Below are positions 36,401 to 49,510 of a stretch of DNA of 64,000 bases, one piece after another. Below the pieces are notes generated by a model that was not told where the DNA came from, did no database searches, and was given only the letters and a program-made list of their open reading frames with translations. The position numbers were made by a program, and so were the translations under genes. The first letter of the stretch is position 1. Each line of letters begins with the position of its first letter. The stretch comes from Anisakis pegreffii. Lineage: Eukaryota; Nematoda; Chromadorea; Rhabditida; Anisakidae. Location: the NCBI GenBank assembly GCA_035041965.1, contig JAPYMA010001437.1:1-64000 (forward strand), written 5' to 3'.

Positions 36401-39400
36401 AATTTTGTGTTCATTACGAAATTCTTGTTCAAGGTAATGCTGACTCGCAAAAAGATGAGTGTTCGAATGAGCAATGAGCAATTTATACAGGTCGTTAAAT
36501 AACAATGTGTTTAGTGTTCACAAAAAAGGCTCCTGCGATATGACGACGCATTGGGTAAACGAATTTTTTACGTTGTTGTACTTTGTTGTCCTCTCAGTAC
36601 AATGGTCAGGAGGTGTGGATGATAGGTTGGAATTGTGATTGAAATATGTGATAAGCAGATAACGAAGTGATAGCGGATAATTGGAAAGCCAACAATGTAC
36701 GATCGAGATGTGTGTAAAGAAAGATGGCAGTTTAATTAAATAGACAAACAATAATAACATATTTGCAGATTTGAAGGATATGTATGAGAGGTGAACTGCG
36801 AATGAATTATTCATTGAGGTGATGGTAGGTAATGAGGATAATAAAACTGAGGAATGAAAGGGAGGAAGGCAAAAGAGATGAAGAACATTTCGGAGAAAAG
36901 GCGGATGGTTGTGTACGAGCCGTAAAATGGATCGTAAAGGTGGCTTATACTGAAAAGGCGGGCACAGCCGGTCTTCATTTTATGGGTTTGCTTCATGTGC
37001 AATTTGAATCGAGTTGGGTTGGTTGTACGTGTAGAGGTGTCATTCAATGGGTTGTTGCTTGTATTGCTGATCTGATCTTATTCAAACAATCTCATCTATA
37101 GAACTTGTATTTAATCAATCATCTCTATTATCCATTGAGCATTCTCCAAAAGCATGCAACAATCCATATTAATTCTCCTGTTAGCATCGCCTCTTCTTGT
37201 AACACCACCACCAATATGCAGTGCTATCAAATGGCTGTAAGTATTCTATTAAATTTTATTATCTTTACCTTCATTCGAGTTATCATCATAGTACAGCAAC
37301 TCCTATGAACATGCACGTTAACGTCTCTTTTCTCAACGAATTTCAGCATCTTCAATCGAAAGGTTCAATTGACGCAAATACAAGACTGTTTAGATCATTG
37401 CCTGCATAATCAAGTTTACACATACTGCAATCTGTCATTTTCTAGAGCAGTTCAACAGTGCTAATTCTGTTTTTGCAAAATGGGAGGCATTAACAGAATT
37501 AACATCACCTCAGAAATATTCATTTGACATTCCATCATATATATCCGGTTGTCATGTTGAGCTGCGAAATTTGAGCAAACAAAAAGTTAATTTTTTAATT
37601 TCTCTTCGTTACGTAATCTTTACCACTCGTAAATGATTCGAAGCAGCCGACATCCGACAGTTTCAAACTATCAAATTTAACTGATCAAGACCAGTGATGG
37701 AGGATTTCCGAAAGCAGAGGTACTGCTCATGTCGCAAACTTTCATTCACTGATTATGCAACAAACGTTCCTATTTACGGTTGCTCGTTCAACGCTCATGT
37801 TCATCACTTAGTGCTTATGCTTGTGTTTTGCTGATATGACCTCAGTGCTCGAGACCGAACCTCGTCCAACTAGAAACTTCAACGCGTTTCCATGTGAACG
37901 TTCTTTCTTTGCCAGAAAGCTGATCGTCATAGGTCGACATGAAGTGATTACCGAATGTTTTCTTAAATAATTTCGTCAGAATTATTTCTCATATGGGTGA
38001 TTCTGCTCTCTATGTGATCATTGTTATCGGCAATAAAATTACGGTAACTCATCAACAACAACTGGCCCTCACACACTGACATACGATTATGAATGAATGA
38101 CTCATTCCATTCACTTGCGTCGTCTATCAAAGAATGTATATGTAATTGCAAAATAAGTTTTCATCTTTTTTCAGACTTTAGCAATTCCATTGTCTGGCTG
38201 TTTCATTAATGTTTCTATTCCAGTCAAACTGTTATACTTCTGTTCTATTCCTGTTCTGTTGCTAGGAATACAGGAGAACAGTTCCAGAAGGAAGGAGACG
38301 GAGAACAGAACGATTGAAGGGCCGAATAGAACAGAATAAGACAGTTTGCCAAAAGTGTGAAACAGAAAGATCACTGATCTGGCTCAGGCAAAATCATTTC
38401 CAATTGATTATTGTATCATTCAATTTTGAAATAATCTAGAACATCTATTCATAAATAATGTCTGCTGGCTATGATCAGTATCAGTTAAGCCAACTATTTA
38501 ACCATGTCATTGATTAACATATTTTTTGCATGAGAAGTTTTGATCCTCTAATCTATTGCAAATCATGAACTGATACTTTGAACAATTAACGTCAGCAATT
38601 CACCTCTTGTTAACTACAAATTTTGCAACATCCAAATATTAACTAATATTCACAAATTGCCTCGGCGACTTGCCATTCAATTGACTATTTGTACGCTTCT
38701 TATCTGGTAAAAGTATCATCAATTGGATGGGTAAAATTATGCTGAAGTATCAGAGCATTTACAGAGTAATCGTTGAATGGTATAAGGATGTTCCAATGGA
38801 ATTGTTTTTTGAATAGACAGTGAGAATCGATCAACATTATGCACATATATGAATATCACATAAATATTTTGATATATGTTAACGATACCATTATATGGTC
38901 ATTTGATTGCCTTTGTCTTTACATTGATGTCCTTTTACATATTCTTCAATGAGTATAATACCATAAATTTGAATGACACTATTAAACATATCCATTGACA
39001 AACACATTATGCATAATCACAGTGAGAGATAGAAACAAACGGGTCTTGATTTGTTCAGACTGCAACGTTTAATATTCTGCTAATGTGTGCTTATGCACTC
39101 AAAGCATTAATCGAACTTTACGAATGCATTTTCTTATCCAAAAACAATGCGTGATGATCTCAACCCACAAATAAGTTTTTTATCACAATAAGAAAATTTT
39201 AAATTCTGTTCTGCAATTTTCATTAAAATACTCTGAGTTGTGGTAAATATCGACAATGTCTGATCGAATTTCACTCAGTGAAAATTTTATCTAATATGAC
39301 TGCTTTATTTTAATTAGTTGTTACTTTCAAATCGAAACGTCTCAGCAATCAAGAGACTCCGGATGGAAATGCATTTAAGTGATCGGATGCTTCGGTTCTG

Positions 39401-40711
39401 AGATTCATGATTCGGCTGAGCAGCAACCCTGATGTATTGCTGCAACCATCATGATAACTGAAAAACGATTCATTTAAAGTTGATGTTCTGAATCGTTAGA
39501 AATGATGAGAACAGCAGCAGGTATCTATGTTCCTCTGAACACAACACATCTGAATTATGTGATGCAGTTTTATGGATTTCATCAATCAAACATAGAATGA
39601 GTATGCCCATTCCATGGAAGGAAACAGAAAGGATAATGACATGTTATCAAAACATTTCATATATTCATACTCATTTCTAAACATCAAATTATCGGGTAAC
39701 CTGCAAGCATAGCCGTTACAAACATACGATTTTAGCTCCTTTCAAGCCTAAGCGTAAGCTTACTCCAACGGGGAAGCCTAAAATTGAACTTGCTTGTGGG
39801 CTTCAGTTTGAGTCTGATGCAACGGATGAGATGAAATGCATCCATGACTACAGTTTTCTCTGCCGGTGTTCACGGATTTGCAATTTATTGTAACAATCAA
39901 CAGAGTTGCAGCTCGCTACATCGTATCTCCAATTTTTGGACTGAGCCAAGGCACTGCCCTCGAAGTCAGGCCGAAAGAAAGGCATATGGTTTGGTTGGCT
40001 ATCAGGTTGGTTGAATTTTCAAGTTATGTAATGTGTTGACGAATCAAATAAAATGAAACTGACAGTCACACTGATCAAGTTCACTGTGTTTAAACACGAT
40101 ATGATGGCACAGTGATAATGATTATCACAAGAGTAATAATAACTGCAAGATTACACACAGTTCACGAGCCAGAGATAATTGTGCTTTTCCTTAGAAGAAT
40201 TAAACGATCTGCAAGAAGCAAACACAATCTAAATTCTCATTGGTTGCGTTCTAATGGGAATATTTTCATGCGCTGCATCGAAAGTGCTTTGAAAATGATT
40301 TATGCACATTTGTTGAGGTTATAGCATGAGTGGAAATGTGGCAGACACATTAACGATATTTTGCAGAATGTGATTATCGAAGTTGGATAGCCCATCAAAA
40401 AACCCTTTAATGTTGATATTATGGTACACATTCGAAACTGCTTTCATGGCGTTTATCTGACCTTAGCAATGATATTCACTGAATGATGTGATGAGTTAGA
40501 GTGCGTTGCTTAACAGCAATGCAAAATGATTACGTGAGTTACAGTGGCAATAATATTGTTGTTGATAATGGCAGTAGTATAACAATGATGTCCAGAACGG
40601 TAATTGGAAAATGAGAAACATTTAGTTCGGTATGTTTGCATCTAGAGAGAACTGTAAACCAATTATTCCGGCCTCAGAATCATTTACTAGTGAACTAAAT
40701 TGCAATTTAAG
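33417..40711. other. 7.3-kb intergenic region
   Basis: I find no supported gene. The region holds a short (ttg)n run near 34345, a MITE-like hairpin at 38226-38350 and a scrap of telomere-like sequence near 39750. It must also hold the unfound first exon or exons and promoter of the Wnt gene at its right end. Frames such as 36832-37101 have no recognisable domain and no splice support. Confidence 0.5.
38226..38350. mobile_element. MITE-like hairpin element
   Basis: The left end (caaactgttatacttctgtt, continuing ctattcc) and the reverse complement of the right end (caaactgtcttattctgttc, continuing tattcgg) match at most of about 27 positions. This leaves a 125-bp element with terminal inverted repeats and an internal gttctgttgc/gaacag pairing. 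It has no coding capacity. A target-site duplication was not clearly seen. The call is a short non-autonomous DNA transposon by structure only. Confidence 0.5.
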
Positions 40712-43444
40712 GCGAGAATGTGTCGAAGGATATCTGAGCTAATGCCAGTTATAATTCGCGCTTCACAGTCAACCGTTTCGACTTGCCAAAAGGTGTTCTC
40801 TGATCGCCGATGGAACTGTTCTTCAGTGTTGTTAGCACCACAGCTGAAACCAGACCTAACAAAAGGTTCAGACCCTTTGATATCCCTTGACAAATACGAT
40901 GCTTTAGTCAAATCACGAATGAAACATTTTGAGCTAATTAGTCTAGAATCTCATGATTACGCCAGAACATGAATGGCCGATGAAGTTCATGAGCATTAAA
41001 TTCCGAGCAGTATCTAGGTTGAAGGCAAATAAATAAATTTAAATATCCTTCTGAGTGTAGTCAAGAACAGATTATGCCACTAAGGTTCAGTTCGATTTCT
41101 CTTCTAAATTCGAACTGATCATCGAATGAACCGTGAACTTTCTTGAGGTACCAAAGAACAGGCGTATGTTTACGCACTTTCATCAGCCGCAATCACACAT
41201 CACGTCGCAAAAGCGTGCGTTTCTGGTGATTTACCGTACTGTCCATGTGGCCTCAATTCACCCACCGTATCCGCTGATGCCACTTACAAGGTATGTGTAG
41301 TCTTACAATTAGTGCAATTGCTCATTCTTATTCCTTATCGAACAAGTACACTGCTTTTGCCACCAACATTATTCGTAGCATCACGATCAAATTTCAAAAA
41401 GGGCAATTGAGTGTTTTCCAATTGAGAATTTCGCTCACTAATGGATTTCTTATATACTTATGAACTTCACAAAAAATGATTCAACAGTGGTGTGAATTTC
41501 TTTGAAAGTGTTTTGATTTCAGTGGAAAGGTTGCAGTGATAACGTTCTTTACGGACAACGAGTTAGCCGTGAATGGGCTGATGCACCATGGCGAAGAAAA
41601 CCACGGAATGGTCGTAATGGGACGCGCAATCAGGATACGCATACAGTTCGTTTGCTGTTTTATTTGAGTTTTTCACCAAATTGACGATCAATTGAACAAG
41701 CCGCAGCAATCCGTTCTCTCAATGCGTTATTTTTTGATGAACTCGCTCAGAGCAAATAACAGAATTGCAATGGGCACTGAACAAAGAATGTAGAGCAAAG
41801 ATCAGAACAGTGCCATCTCTGTACTGAAGCATCAGCTCTGCTGTAAGGGGGAATGAAAATTTCGTGCTGACCTCATCGGATAAGTAAATTGTTTGTAGGC
41901 AGCATTCATGGACGATTTAACGTTCCTCAACAGCGATTTTGTAAAGACTCCAGCGATTATGAAATTGCCACCAAGAGCGAGAATGAATCAGCACAACAAC
42001 GATGTTGGACGACAGGTATGTCCAACGCATTCAATGAATCGCTTAATAACTTCAACACTATAATCCTTGAATGCTTAAAATTTTTATGGGAAAATTAAAA
42101 AGTTTTATTGTAATCCTTAAAATTTTAATTCACTGTTTGTGCAGCTGCATGATGAGCATTGAAATATTGCTTCTCTCGAGAACAAATGATGGTTAATTCG
42201 AGTGTTTGCAACTGAACTTTCGTTCTGATTCGTTCTCATTTCTCCTCATTCATAATTCTCCCTATTCACGATTACATCTATGTGTAATACAATAAATTTT
42301 TAGACTGATAATTATCTATCGTTATAGGTAACTCAAGAAAGTTTGTATAGGAAATGCAAATGTCACGGAGTGTCAAGCAGTTGTAACGTGCGTACTTGTT
42401 GGAACACACTACCGGATATAGTGGATGTGGCAGTCAAGTAATTTATTTAACCATATTGTCACTGAGAATTATTATGTGCTGACACAGTGAATCCTTCAGT
42501 ACATTCTTTTGTTATTTGATTCGATGACGAGGTACAACTCGGCATGAAATATACCCCTCAAATATCGTCTCATATGGGACGAAAATATATCCCTGCGGAA
42601 TCATCTCACTTCATGTGCTCTTCGCTATTCCTTCAAGCAATGCTGTCTCTCCACTTACAATTCCACAGCTGATTAAGTTCTCTGCTTCCTTCTGTGCGAT
42701 TGCTTGCAAATCAGAATAAGAGGTTTGTTCGATGCGACAATGTATCTAATGAATCTAAATGTTGAGACTTCGAGAGCGATACGCCGAAGCAGCAGAAATG
42801 GCTGAATTGCTAGCTGAATCTGTTTACGGGAATAACGCGATGCACGGCGAATTATCGAAACAACACTTGGTAGGTTTCTTCTTCATCGCTTCATTGTTGG
42901 TTTGAACTCATCACTAACATAACACCCTTCCAATCCGATACTTATGAAATTGCGGTACGATGAGATACGAGACAAAAAAATTATTCAGCATGCATGATCT
43001 CCAAGTGAACTGGTGGATACTTTCAGGTTTATCTGAGAAAGTCACCAGATTATTGCGTTGAAGATAAAAGGACCGGTTCATACGGAACCAGAATGAGGTT
43101 TGTGAAAATGCAAAAATTACGTTAACATTCCGAATTCAAATTTATGCTTGATGATCGAATGAGAATGTGAAAATCGACGCAATTTTGTTATCGAATAGGA
43201 AATGAATTTAAAAAAAAGAAAGCATCAACTCTGAATATACAATCAAATCGGTGAAATCATAAACTGTAGAGAGTGTAACGTGACGTCGCCGGGTGCAGAA
43301 GGATGTGGTAGTTTGTGTTGTGGACGTGGTTATAATACACAGCAAGTGATGGTCGAAGAACAATGTCAGTGCAAATATGTACATTGTTGTTATGTGAAAT
43401 GTAAAACTTGTACATATTTAATCGACAAACATTACTGTAAATAA
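40712..43444 (+). CDS. Wnt family secreted ligand (5' end not found)
   Basis: The eight exons are 40712-40865, 41148-41290, 41523-41645, 41899-42015, 42328-42437, 42767-42869, 43027-43097 and 43270-43444. All join in phase and give 331 residues. Wnt proteins are lipid-modified secreted signals read by Frizzled receptors. Visible hallmarks are [64 protein letters not shown] with the acylated serine in place, and the C-terminal cysteine array ([29 protein letters not shown]). The signal-peptide exon and roughly the first 30-60 residues must lie upstream of 40712, and I could not identify them. Two oddities are the second serine where CHGVSGSC is usual, and about 30 extra residues between GCSDN and HNN. 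I cannot say which of the five nematode Wnt classes it belongs to. Confidence 0.92.
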
Positions 43445-44492
43445 TTAACTTCACGTGTCACTTTTCTACGCTTTACCAACATCCTACCGTACGGCTCAAT
43501 CCAATGCCTCGTTTTCAAGAAAGAGCGCAACGACTACACATCCATCGATTTGAACGTGTTCTTAATGGAATTCTTTATGCACGTCAAAATGTGGCACTGA
43601 GAATTATTACTGTATGTTCTATTCACGTTTGAAATCAGATATGCAGCACTGAGAACACGAATACGGTTAATGAATGACCACAACCTTGGAGATGACTGCT
43701 GAGGGTTGATTTTGTTTGGTCGTACTGATAATTCTTAGGCGAGTTTCATAATAGCAATTCGCATTCATTTGAAAGTTCAAAATATTCAAATTTCTTATGT
43801 GTTTGAAATTTGAAATGTATTCTTTGTATCGAGTTGATGAACTTGCGAACATACGATGAAAATTGCTATCAATTTCTAATAAAGATTGAATTGTTGACTT
43901 CGTGGTGTCTTCTTCTACGGAGAGTGCACTTCAGAGGCACTTTATGCCGAATGGAGAAATATTCCCTCCTAGTTGTAACACAGTTTCATCATATCCGTTT
44001 AATGTTTGAACCAATTCGTTGATACATAATAGCAAAACACCATTTTAATAACGACTGTAGATTTGTGCCCGATTCATTGCAATAAACTTTGTTTATCTCA
44101 TCAAGTGTGTCATTATCAAGCGAAACAATCAAACAATTGCTTTACAGAAAAACTGAATTGTGATGTGTTCAATTTCGAAGAGATCAGAATGGAAGAAAAT
44201 TTCAGCACGTTTGATGCTAAATTAGGTATGAGTGATACATTCAAGAATTAACAAAGAATCGTGCTGCTTTTAACAAGCATCTTCCGTTTTCAAGCACAAA
44301 TATGGAACAAATGAATTCATTTTGGATTTTTTACGGATGAGGGCTCAAAAATGAATAGTGGCATGAGCTTAAAAACAAAGTTATGAACAATATTCAGTTC
44401 AAATATACATAAACCAAGTAATCGGAAGGTTAACAGACAATCCCAAGAAATGAGATAACACAATCAAGTTATATGCAATCATCAAGGGAAAG
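43445..44492. other. Intergenic between Wnt and SF3B6
   Basis: This is 1 kb between convergent genes. No supported reading frame or RNA is seen. It presumably holds both 3' untranslated regions. Confidence 0.55.
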
Positions 44493-45287
44493 TTATCGTT
44501 TTGGTGTTGGTGTTAATCCGAATCTATCTTTCTTTTCTCGATCCAAATCACCACCCAAATTGTATCGATCTTTAATCTCCTCTAACCGTTCTTTAGCTTT
44601 ATCGGTGTCCATTCGTTTATATGCTTTTGTTGCCTGAAACATATGCCTGAATGTCGCAACAGCAAGAAGAATACATCGAAAACTCCTAGCACACAACTCT
44701 ATAAACATATTTTGATCACGGTAAGTAACTGGTATATTGTATCAATCTGAACAAGATAGAATCTATCAACAAGTACAAAATAAGTCATTAAAAGGCTGAC
44801 GAACCTGATAATACAGAACAACGAGGTATCGATTTGAGACGTTAAAACCAGACAGATGCTCACACGCGTTCTTTGCATCGAATATATCCTCATACACAAC
44901 AAATGCCGTTCCTCTCGTTTCCGCCGTGTTGCCACTAAAAACTCACGATATTCTGGAGCTTGTAACGTACGCCTTTCAGTGTCACACATCGACTCGAACT
45001 AATCATAAAAAGAACTCAGAGCTGAAGAAGAAGAAAACAACGATCAAACACAAACTGTTCACGAGGCAATTAAGTTTTTTTAACGATATGTCTATTAAAC
45101 TCATCATTTCGCAGCCTACGAAAACACCAAACAAAACTTACACTCGAATCTGTCGAACTGCACCAAACTTCCCGAAAATATCGTACATCTCTTCGCTGGT
45201 GATTTTATATGGCAGGTTTTTCACATACAAGATACGGTTCACTTCAGGCGGAAGTTTTTGATTACGACCTCGATTTGCCATCGCCAT
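44493..45287 (-). CDS. SF3B6: SF3B6 (p14), branch-point protein of the U2 snRNP SF3b complex
   Basis: The three exons on the minus strand are 45287-45142, 44934-44805 and 44633-44493. They splice cleanly into 138 residues, a normal length for the family. SF3B6 is a single-RRM protein that contacts the branch adenosine region and binds SF3B1 in the spliceosome (family knowledge). RNP2 is seen as [13 protein letters not shown] and RNP1 as [13 protein letters not shown]. Between them is [14 protein letters not shown], and after them [18 protein letters not shown]. The tail is [19 protein letters not shown] second in-frame ATG two codons downstream is possible. It converges with the Wnt gene. Confidence 0.96.
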
Positions 45288-47829
45288 CTTGAACGTAGAT
45301 CACTGAACGGTTTGTCAGCAAACACGAATAAACCTGAAAAAATATACGTTGTGAAAAGGAATAAAATACAACTGAATAAGAACGTTTCGAATTAGTATCG
45401 TTGAGAATGTGCATCGGCATGATGAAATAACCGTGAGAAAACGTCAAATTCATTTATCTTCAATCTTTGGAAGAAAATCGAAAGAGCACATTTAGTTGCA
45501 ACTTTGACAATCAAATGTACGCCATGCATCTTCAAATTCGTGAAATAAAATTCGCAAGTTTTCAACATAAACCTCTTGTGTACAGATACTTCGCCAAGTA
45601 TCACTTCGCCAAATAAAAATATCAGTATTATTCATTTTAAGCGGAGGCGTTTTGGCATGAGAGTGGATCTGGTTGAGGCGTGCTTGGCTGAAGGGGGGAG
45701 GCGAGTAGTACCTTAAAGAGAAGAACTGTCGAAGAACAGAATCTGATGTTGCGTTCAAGGAGAACGAAATCAAAAAGTTCCTCATAAGCAAATAGTTTTT
45801 TTAAAAAAAAGTAAACTCCTAGCCACCCTACGCGACCGATGAAGGCAACGTACGGAAAACCAGCAGTACTAGCCCAGTTCTGCCCAGTGGAGGCGTGGAT
45901 GAGATTCTGATGAATTGAACGATCAGCGAAGTTCCCTGCAGCGTTGCACAGTTCCGCTGATCAGTGTGAGTCATACTGAAATTTTGATAAATGCACATAT
46001 TCGAGCCCTTTACATATTTTGACAAATCAACCGGAGTAGCAGCATAAGCTTACAATTAGCAAACCATCTCAGTGGATTGATTCTGAACTATTTGAGTAGC
46101 AGGATAAGCTTAACCACAATACTTCTTCAACAAAATTTACCACAGAAGTGAAGCAGTCTGCTTCAAAAATTCCAACGTTTTCTTCTTTAACTTCTCAAGC
46201 ATATTTGCTACCATATGTAGCAAACAAATCATAAGTAGAAGGATATCAAAAAGCGCCAAATTTCCATCTCTAGAATGCAACTGCTAATCGATCACCTCAA
46301 TTTTACGATTTTCTCGAGCCAGTTTGTGAGACGCGTTCTCTTTCATATAACGGTCAGTGAGCAACTAATCATAATCAGTTCTAATCATAATTAGCAACCA
46401 GTCGTAATTAATTGTAAACTAATTCAGTTCTCAAACAAAAAACATAAAATGCAGTTGAATGATGGCATTATTTCATCTTGATTTCATAGTCATTCGCCAT
46501 TCGAGTCACTTTATTTTTTCGTGATTCTTTTTATCGCTCATTGCTAACCGCATCCAAGCCGGCAGGAATTTTCACCTGATTCCTTCACAATCCCATGATT
46601 TATCTTTTCACTTTACTTTAGTACCTAATCCTTAACTGCAAATGCGACTCCCAGATTTCTTGAACATTAGTGCAACACAAGGAAGTGTTGTCATCACGGA
46701 ACGTGTTAAGACTAAATATTGAAAAAGAAAAAAATCCAAAAGATTCATGGTATCAGGGGATGTAAATAAAATTATATGGGTCACCTCCTTCACAAATATT
46801 GTTCTGATGGCGAACATTTTCATTGTTTACTTTTTGCTCACATCTTAGGTGATTAATTTCATGTCCAATTGAGGTGATGATACTCTCGATTGAAACTTTC
46901 GTAACAAAGAAAATTAAACTGACAAGAATAAAGGAGAACACTAATCAGTATTGCTTATGAATAAGAAACAAATAGAACAATTTGTCATATCGAATGAAAT
47001 CCGATTAACAAAAAGAACGTCAGAGATGAACAAAGGAAGGAACGTTATTTCCCACTAATATTCATCTGTTTTGTTTGTTTGTTTTTTTTTGATTTTTGAA
47101 TCTCACATCTCGACCTGAATTCAATTGGATTGTGATGAATACTTCTTGTTGGTGATGAGAGGTTGTTTGAATGCTAAGTAGAAAATGGAAAATTCGGCGC
47201 ATAAAAGTTCAAGAAGGATTCATGCTCGTTGAAGATTTTGCGTGGTATGTGAAATGGGGATGGATAATCACTGTTGCTGGAAGCAATAAACCGAATTATT
47301 TCTAGACCATCGGAGATGGATTTGTACTTTAAGGATATGGTCATGGTTGAGCAGGTAAACAAAACCGGTGAATTTATCAGATTTGTGTGAGACATATGAA
47401 AACGCATCATGCAGGCTACGAATGTCACTGGATTGAAATATTCTCATTGTGCAAGAAAAGAAATTTGTTGAATGCGATTAATTTTGTTGTCACTTGAAAT
47501 ATTATTCCAAACTGGTTGAATCAAACACATATAAACAACTTTATTCGTTTGTTCTCAATTTTTTTTTCTGCACCAAACTTATCGCCATGAATGACAGTGA
47601 CGATGACAATTGATAATAGTGGATGCATATCGATATCAGTTGATCAGCTCAAAATAATTAAATTCATCGATGCATTCGACTAGAAAATCGTTGTAATCAA
47701 TCAAAATCGTCCAGGAACACACCAACACGATTCGTAAAACCAAGAAATGATCCCACCTCGAAATGCCTGTATAAAACGTCGCTGTTTCAACGGCTCGGCA
47801 TCATTGTGTTGTTGTCAAAGTTTCGTGAA
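45288..47829. other. Intergenic between SF3B6 and collagen
   Basis: The two genes diverge from this 2.5-kb stretch. It contains a duplicated agcaggataagctta-like word (about 46036 and 46096) and AT-rich cataatcagt-type repeats near 46370-46430, but no gene I can support. Confidence 0.5.
47768..47776 (+). promoter_or_regulatory. TATA box of the collagen gene
   Basis: tgtataaaac stands about 60 bases before the ATG at 47830. That spacing fits a short leader, as is usual for nematode cuticle collagen genes. It is a call from position and sequence only. Confidence 0.5.
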
Positions 47830-48908
47830 ATGCATGAAACGAAGATTATTTTGTGCGGTGTTGCACTGTGCAGCACGTTTGCGGTACTGGCGTGCTTGAT
47901 CGTTATTCCATCACTCTATATGACAATCAATGAGATACAAACGCAAGTGATCGACGGTGTTCAAGTGTTTCGAGTTGATACCGATACGGCCTGGTCAGAC
48001 ATCATCAACATTCAAGTCAGGTTCACACCGCCCGGTAAACCGCGTGCAAATCCATTCACCAGCCTTCTTCGTGAGAAACGTCAACAGATGTACGCTGGAT
48101 TACCCTCGTTTTGTATTTGTGAGCCGAAGAAGAGAGTGTGTCCACCCGGACCTCCAGGACCTGAAGGTGATCCCGGACCAGATGGACGTAAGTTATTTTC
48201 ATTTTTTATAATACATTCAGCCGCTTCAAAAAATCTTTATCGCCACCTTTATTACAATTCTCAATAAGATATTTGACAAAGGCGTTACAAAATCTTTTAT
48301 AGATAATTTCAGTATTACAAACGTGAACGGTGCGAAAGGCACAAACTCCACTGAATATTCTAATTTCAGCACCTGGCCCACCTGGACCACCAGGAGACTC
48401 GTATATTATGAAGGATGGCGAGGTGGTTTGCAGTCACGCAGACATGGGATGCGTCAAATGCCCACCTGGACCAGTTGGTGAAAGAGGCCCAGATGGACCA
48501 GCCGGACCACCTGGACCAGATGGCACACCTGGTCCAGGCGGCCCGGCTGGAAAACCAGGACCACCCGGTCCAGAAGGTGCTCCAGGAGAACCAGGACCAG
48601 ATGGTCCAGCTGGTCCACCCGGTGAAGCAGGTCCTCCTGGAAAAGACGGCTCGAAAGGGTCTGGGAAACCTGGTCCTAAAGGACCTCCAGGACCAGCCGG
48701 ACCAGAGGGCAAACAAGGACCACCAGGTGAAGATGGAGCAGATGGTCAACCAGGACCACAGGGACCCGAGGGACCACCAGGAAAACAAGGTGCACCTGGA
48801 GAGGATGGCAAGCCTGGTGCGAAAGGCGAGCTCGGTCGTCCTGGCAACGATGCTGCGTACTGTCCTTGTCCACCTCGATCAGTGGTCCAGTTAAGAAGAT
48901 TCGAGTAA
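47830..48908 (+). CDS. Cuticle collagen
   Basis: The two exons (47830-48187, 48370-48908) give 298 residues, a normal size for a nematode cuticle collagen of the exoskeleton. The N-terminus [20 protein letters not shown] leads into one membrane anchor (the collagen N-terminal domain). The LLREKRQQ motif is a subtilisin-type cleavage site like that used to release these collagens. Gly-X-Y blocks start at [15 protein letters not shown] and are broken around [15 protein letters not shown]. Cysteine groups flank the blocks (CIC...C, C...C..C, C-terminal CPC), as in disulfide-linked trimers. I chose the ATG at 47830 because upstream in-frame codons are only GTG/TTG. The CCA/GGA-rich codon use differs from its neighbours because of composition, not transfer. 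Confidence 0.96.
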
Positions 48909-49510
48909 ACAACTTCAGTGAATTGCATTCGCCTCATCTGAACAAAAACGTCTTTCATCAACATTGTTTTTATGTATTCTTTTGTGATCAAAACTCGGCA
49001 GCAAAAATAAAATTACACATTCTCGTTCACAACATTCATCGCACGACACATCATTCAATCCCCGATCATGAAAATGTACTCAATTCGCATTCAGATCTTT
49101 AAAAAATAAACAGGAATTTATTTTTTACGATAGCATTCCAATCTTCAACATTACCACTAATTTGCATTTGTTCGTTGCTCCTTCAAGAATTTGCATTTTC
49201 CAGTTTATGTTTCCGTCAAAATATTTGTATACTGAATGGAAATATTGAGATGAACAACAAAACGACGAATATTTCGTCGTTCGACTGCTCATTTGTGTAT
49301 TTTATACTGACCGAGTGAGGTCAATTTGCTTTTATTGGCTTCGTGGTGTTATCTATTTGTTATTCTTTAACAGCTACTAACAGGTGAATTTCCATTACAT
49401 TTCAGCGCTTCGTAAAATGATTTATCGTTTTGCATTGCGAATAAACATTGCTGTAAACAAATGAAACAGTCACACTTGATGCATGAAAATCCTTCGAATG
49501 TTTAGAGCAA
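48909..49510. other. Intergenic between collagen and phosphatase
   Basis: About 600 bases. They contain an AATAAA-like word near 49005, placed to serve the collagen 3' end. No gene is seen. Confidence 0.5.

Noticed and set aside
36832..37101. 89-codon frame with charged N-terminus
   Set aside because: It starts at a non-ATG codon or within simple purine-rich sequence, and no family is recognised. It could be chance.
48366..48991. Several frames antisense or offset to the collagen gene
   Set aside because: They are shadows created by the GGN-CCN repeats of the collagen coding strand.
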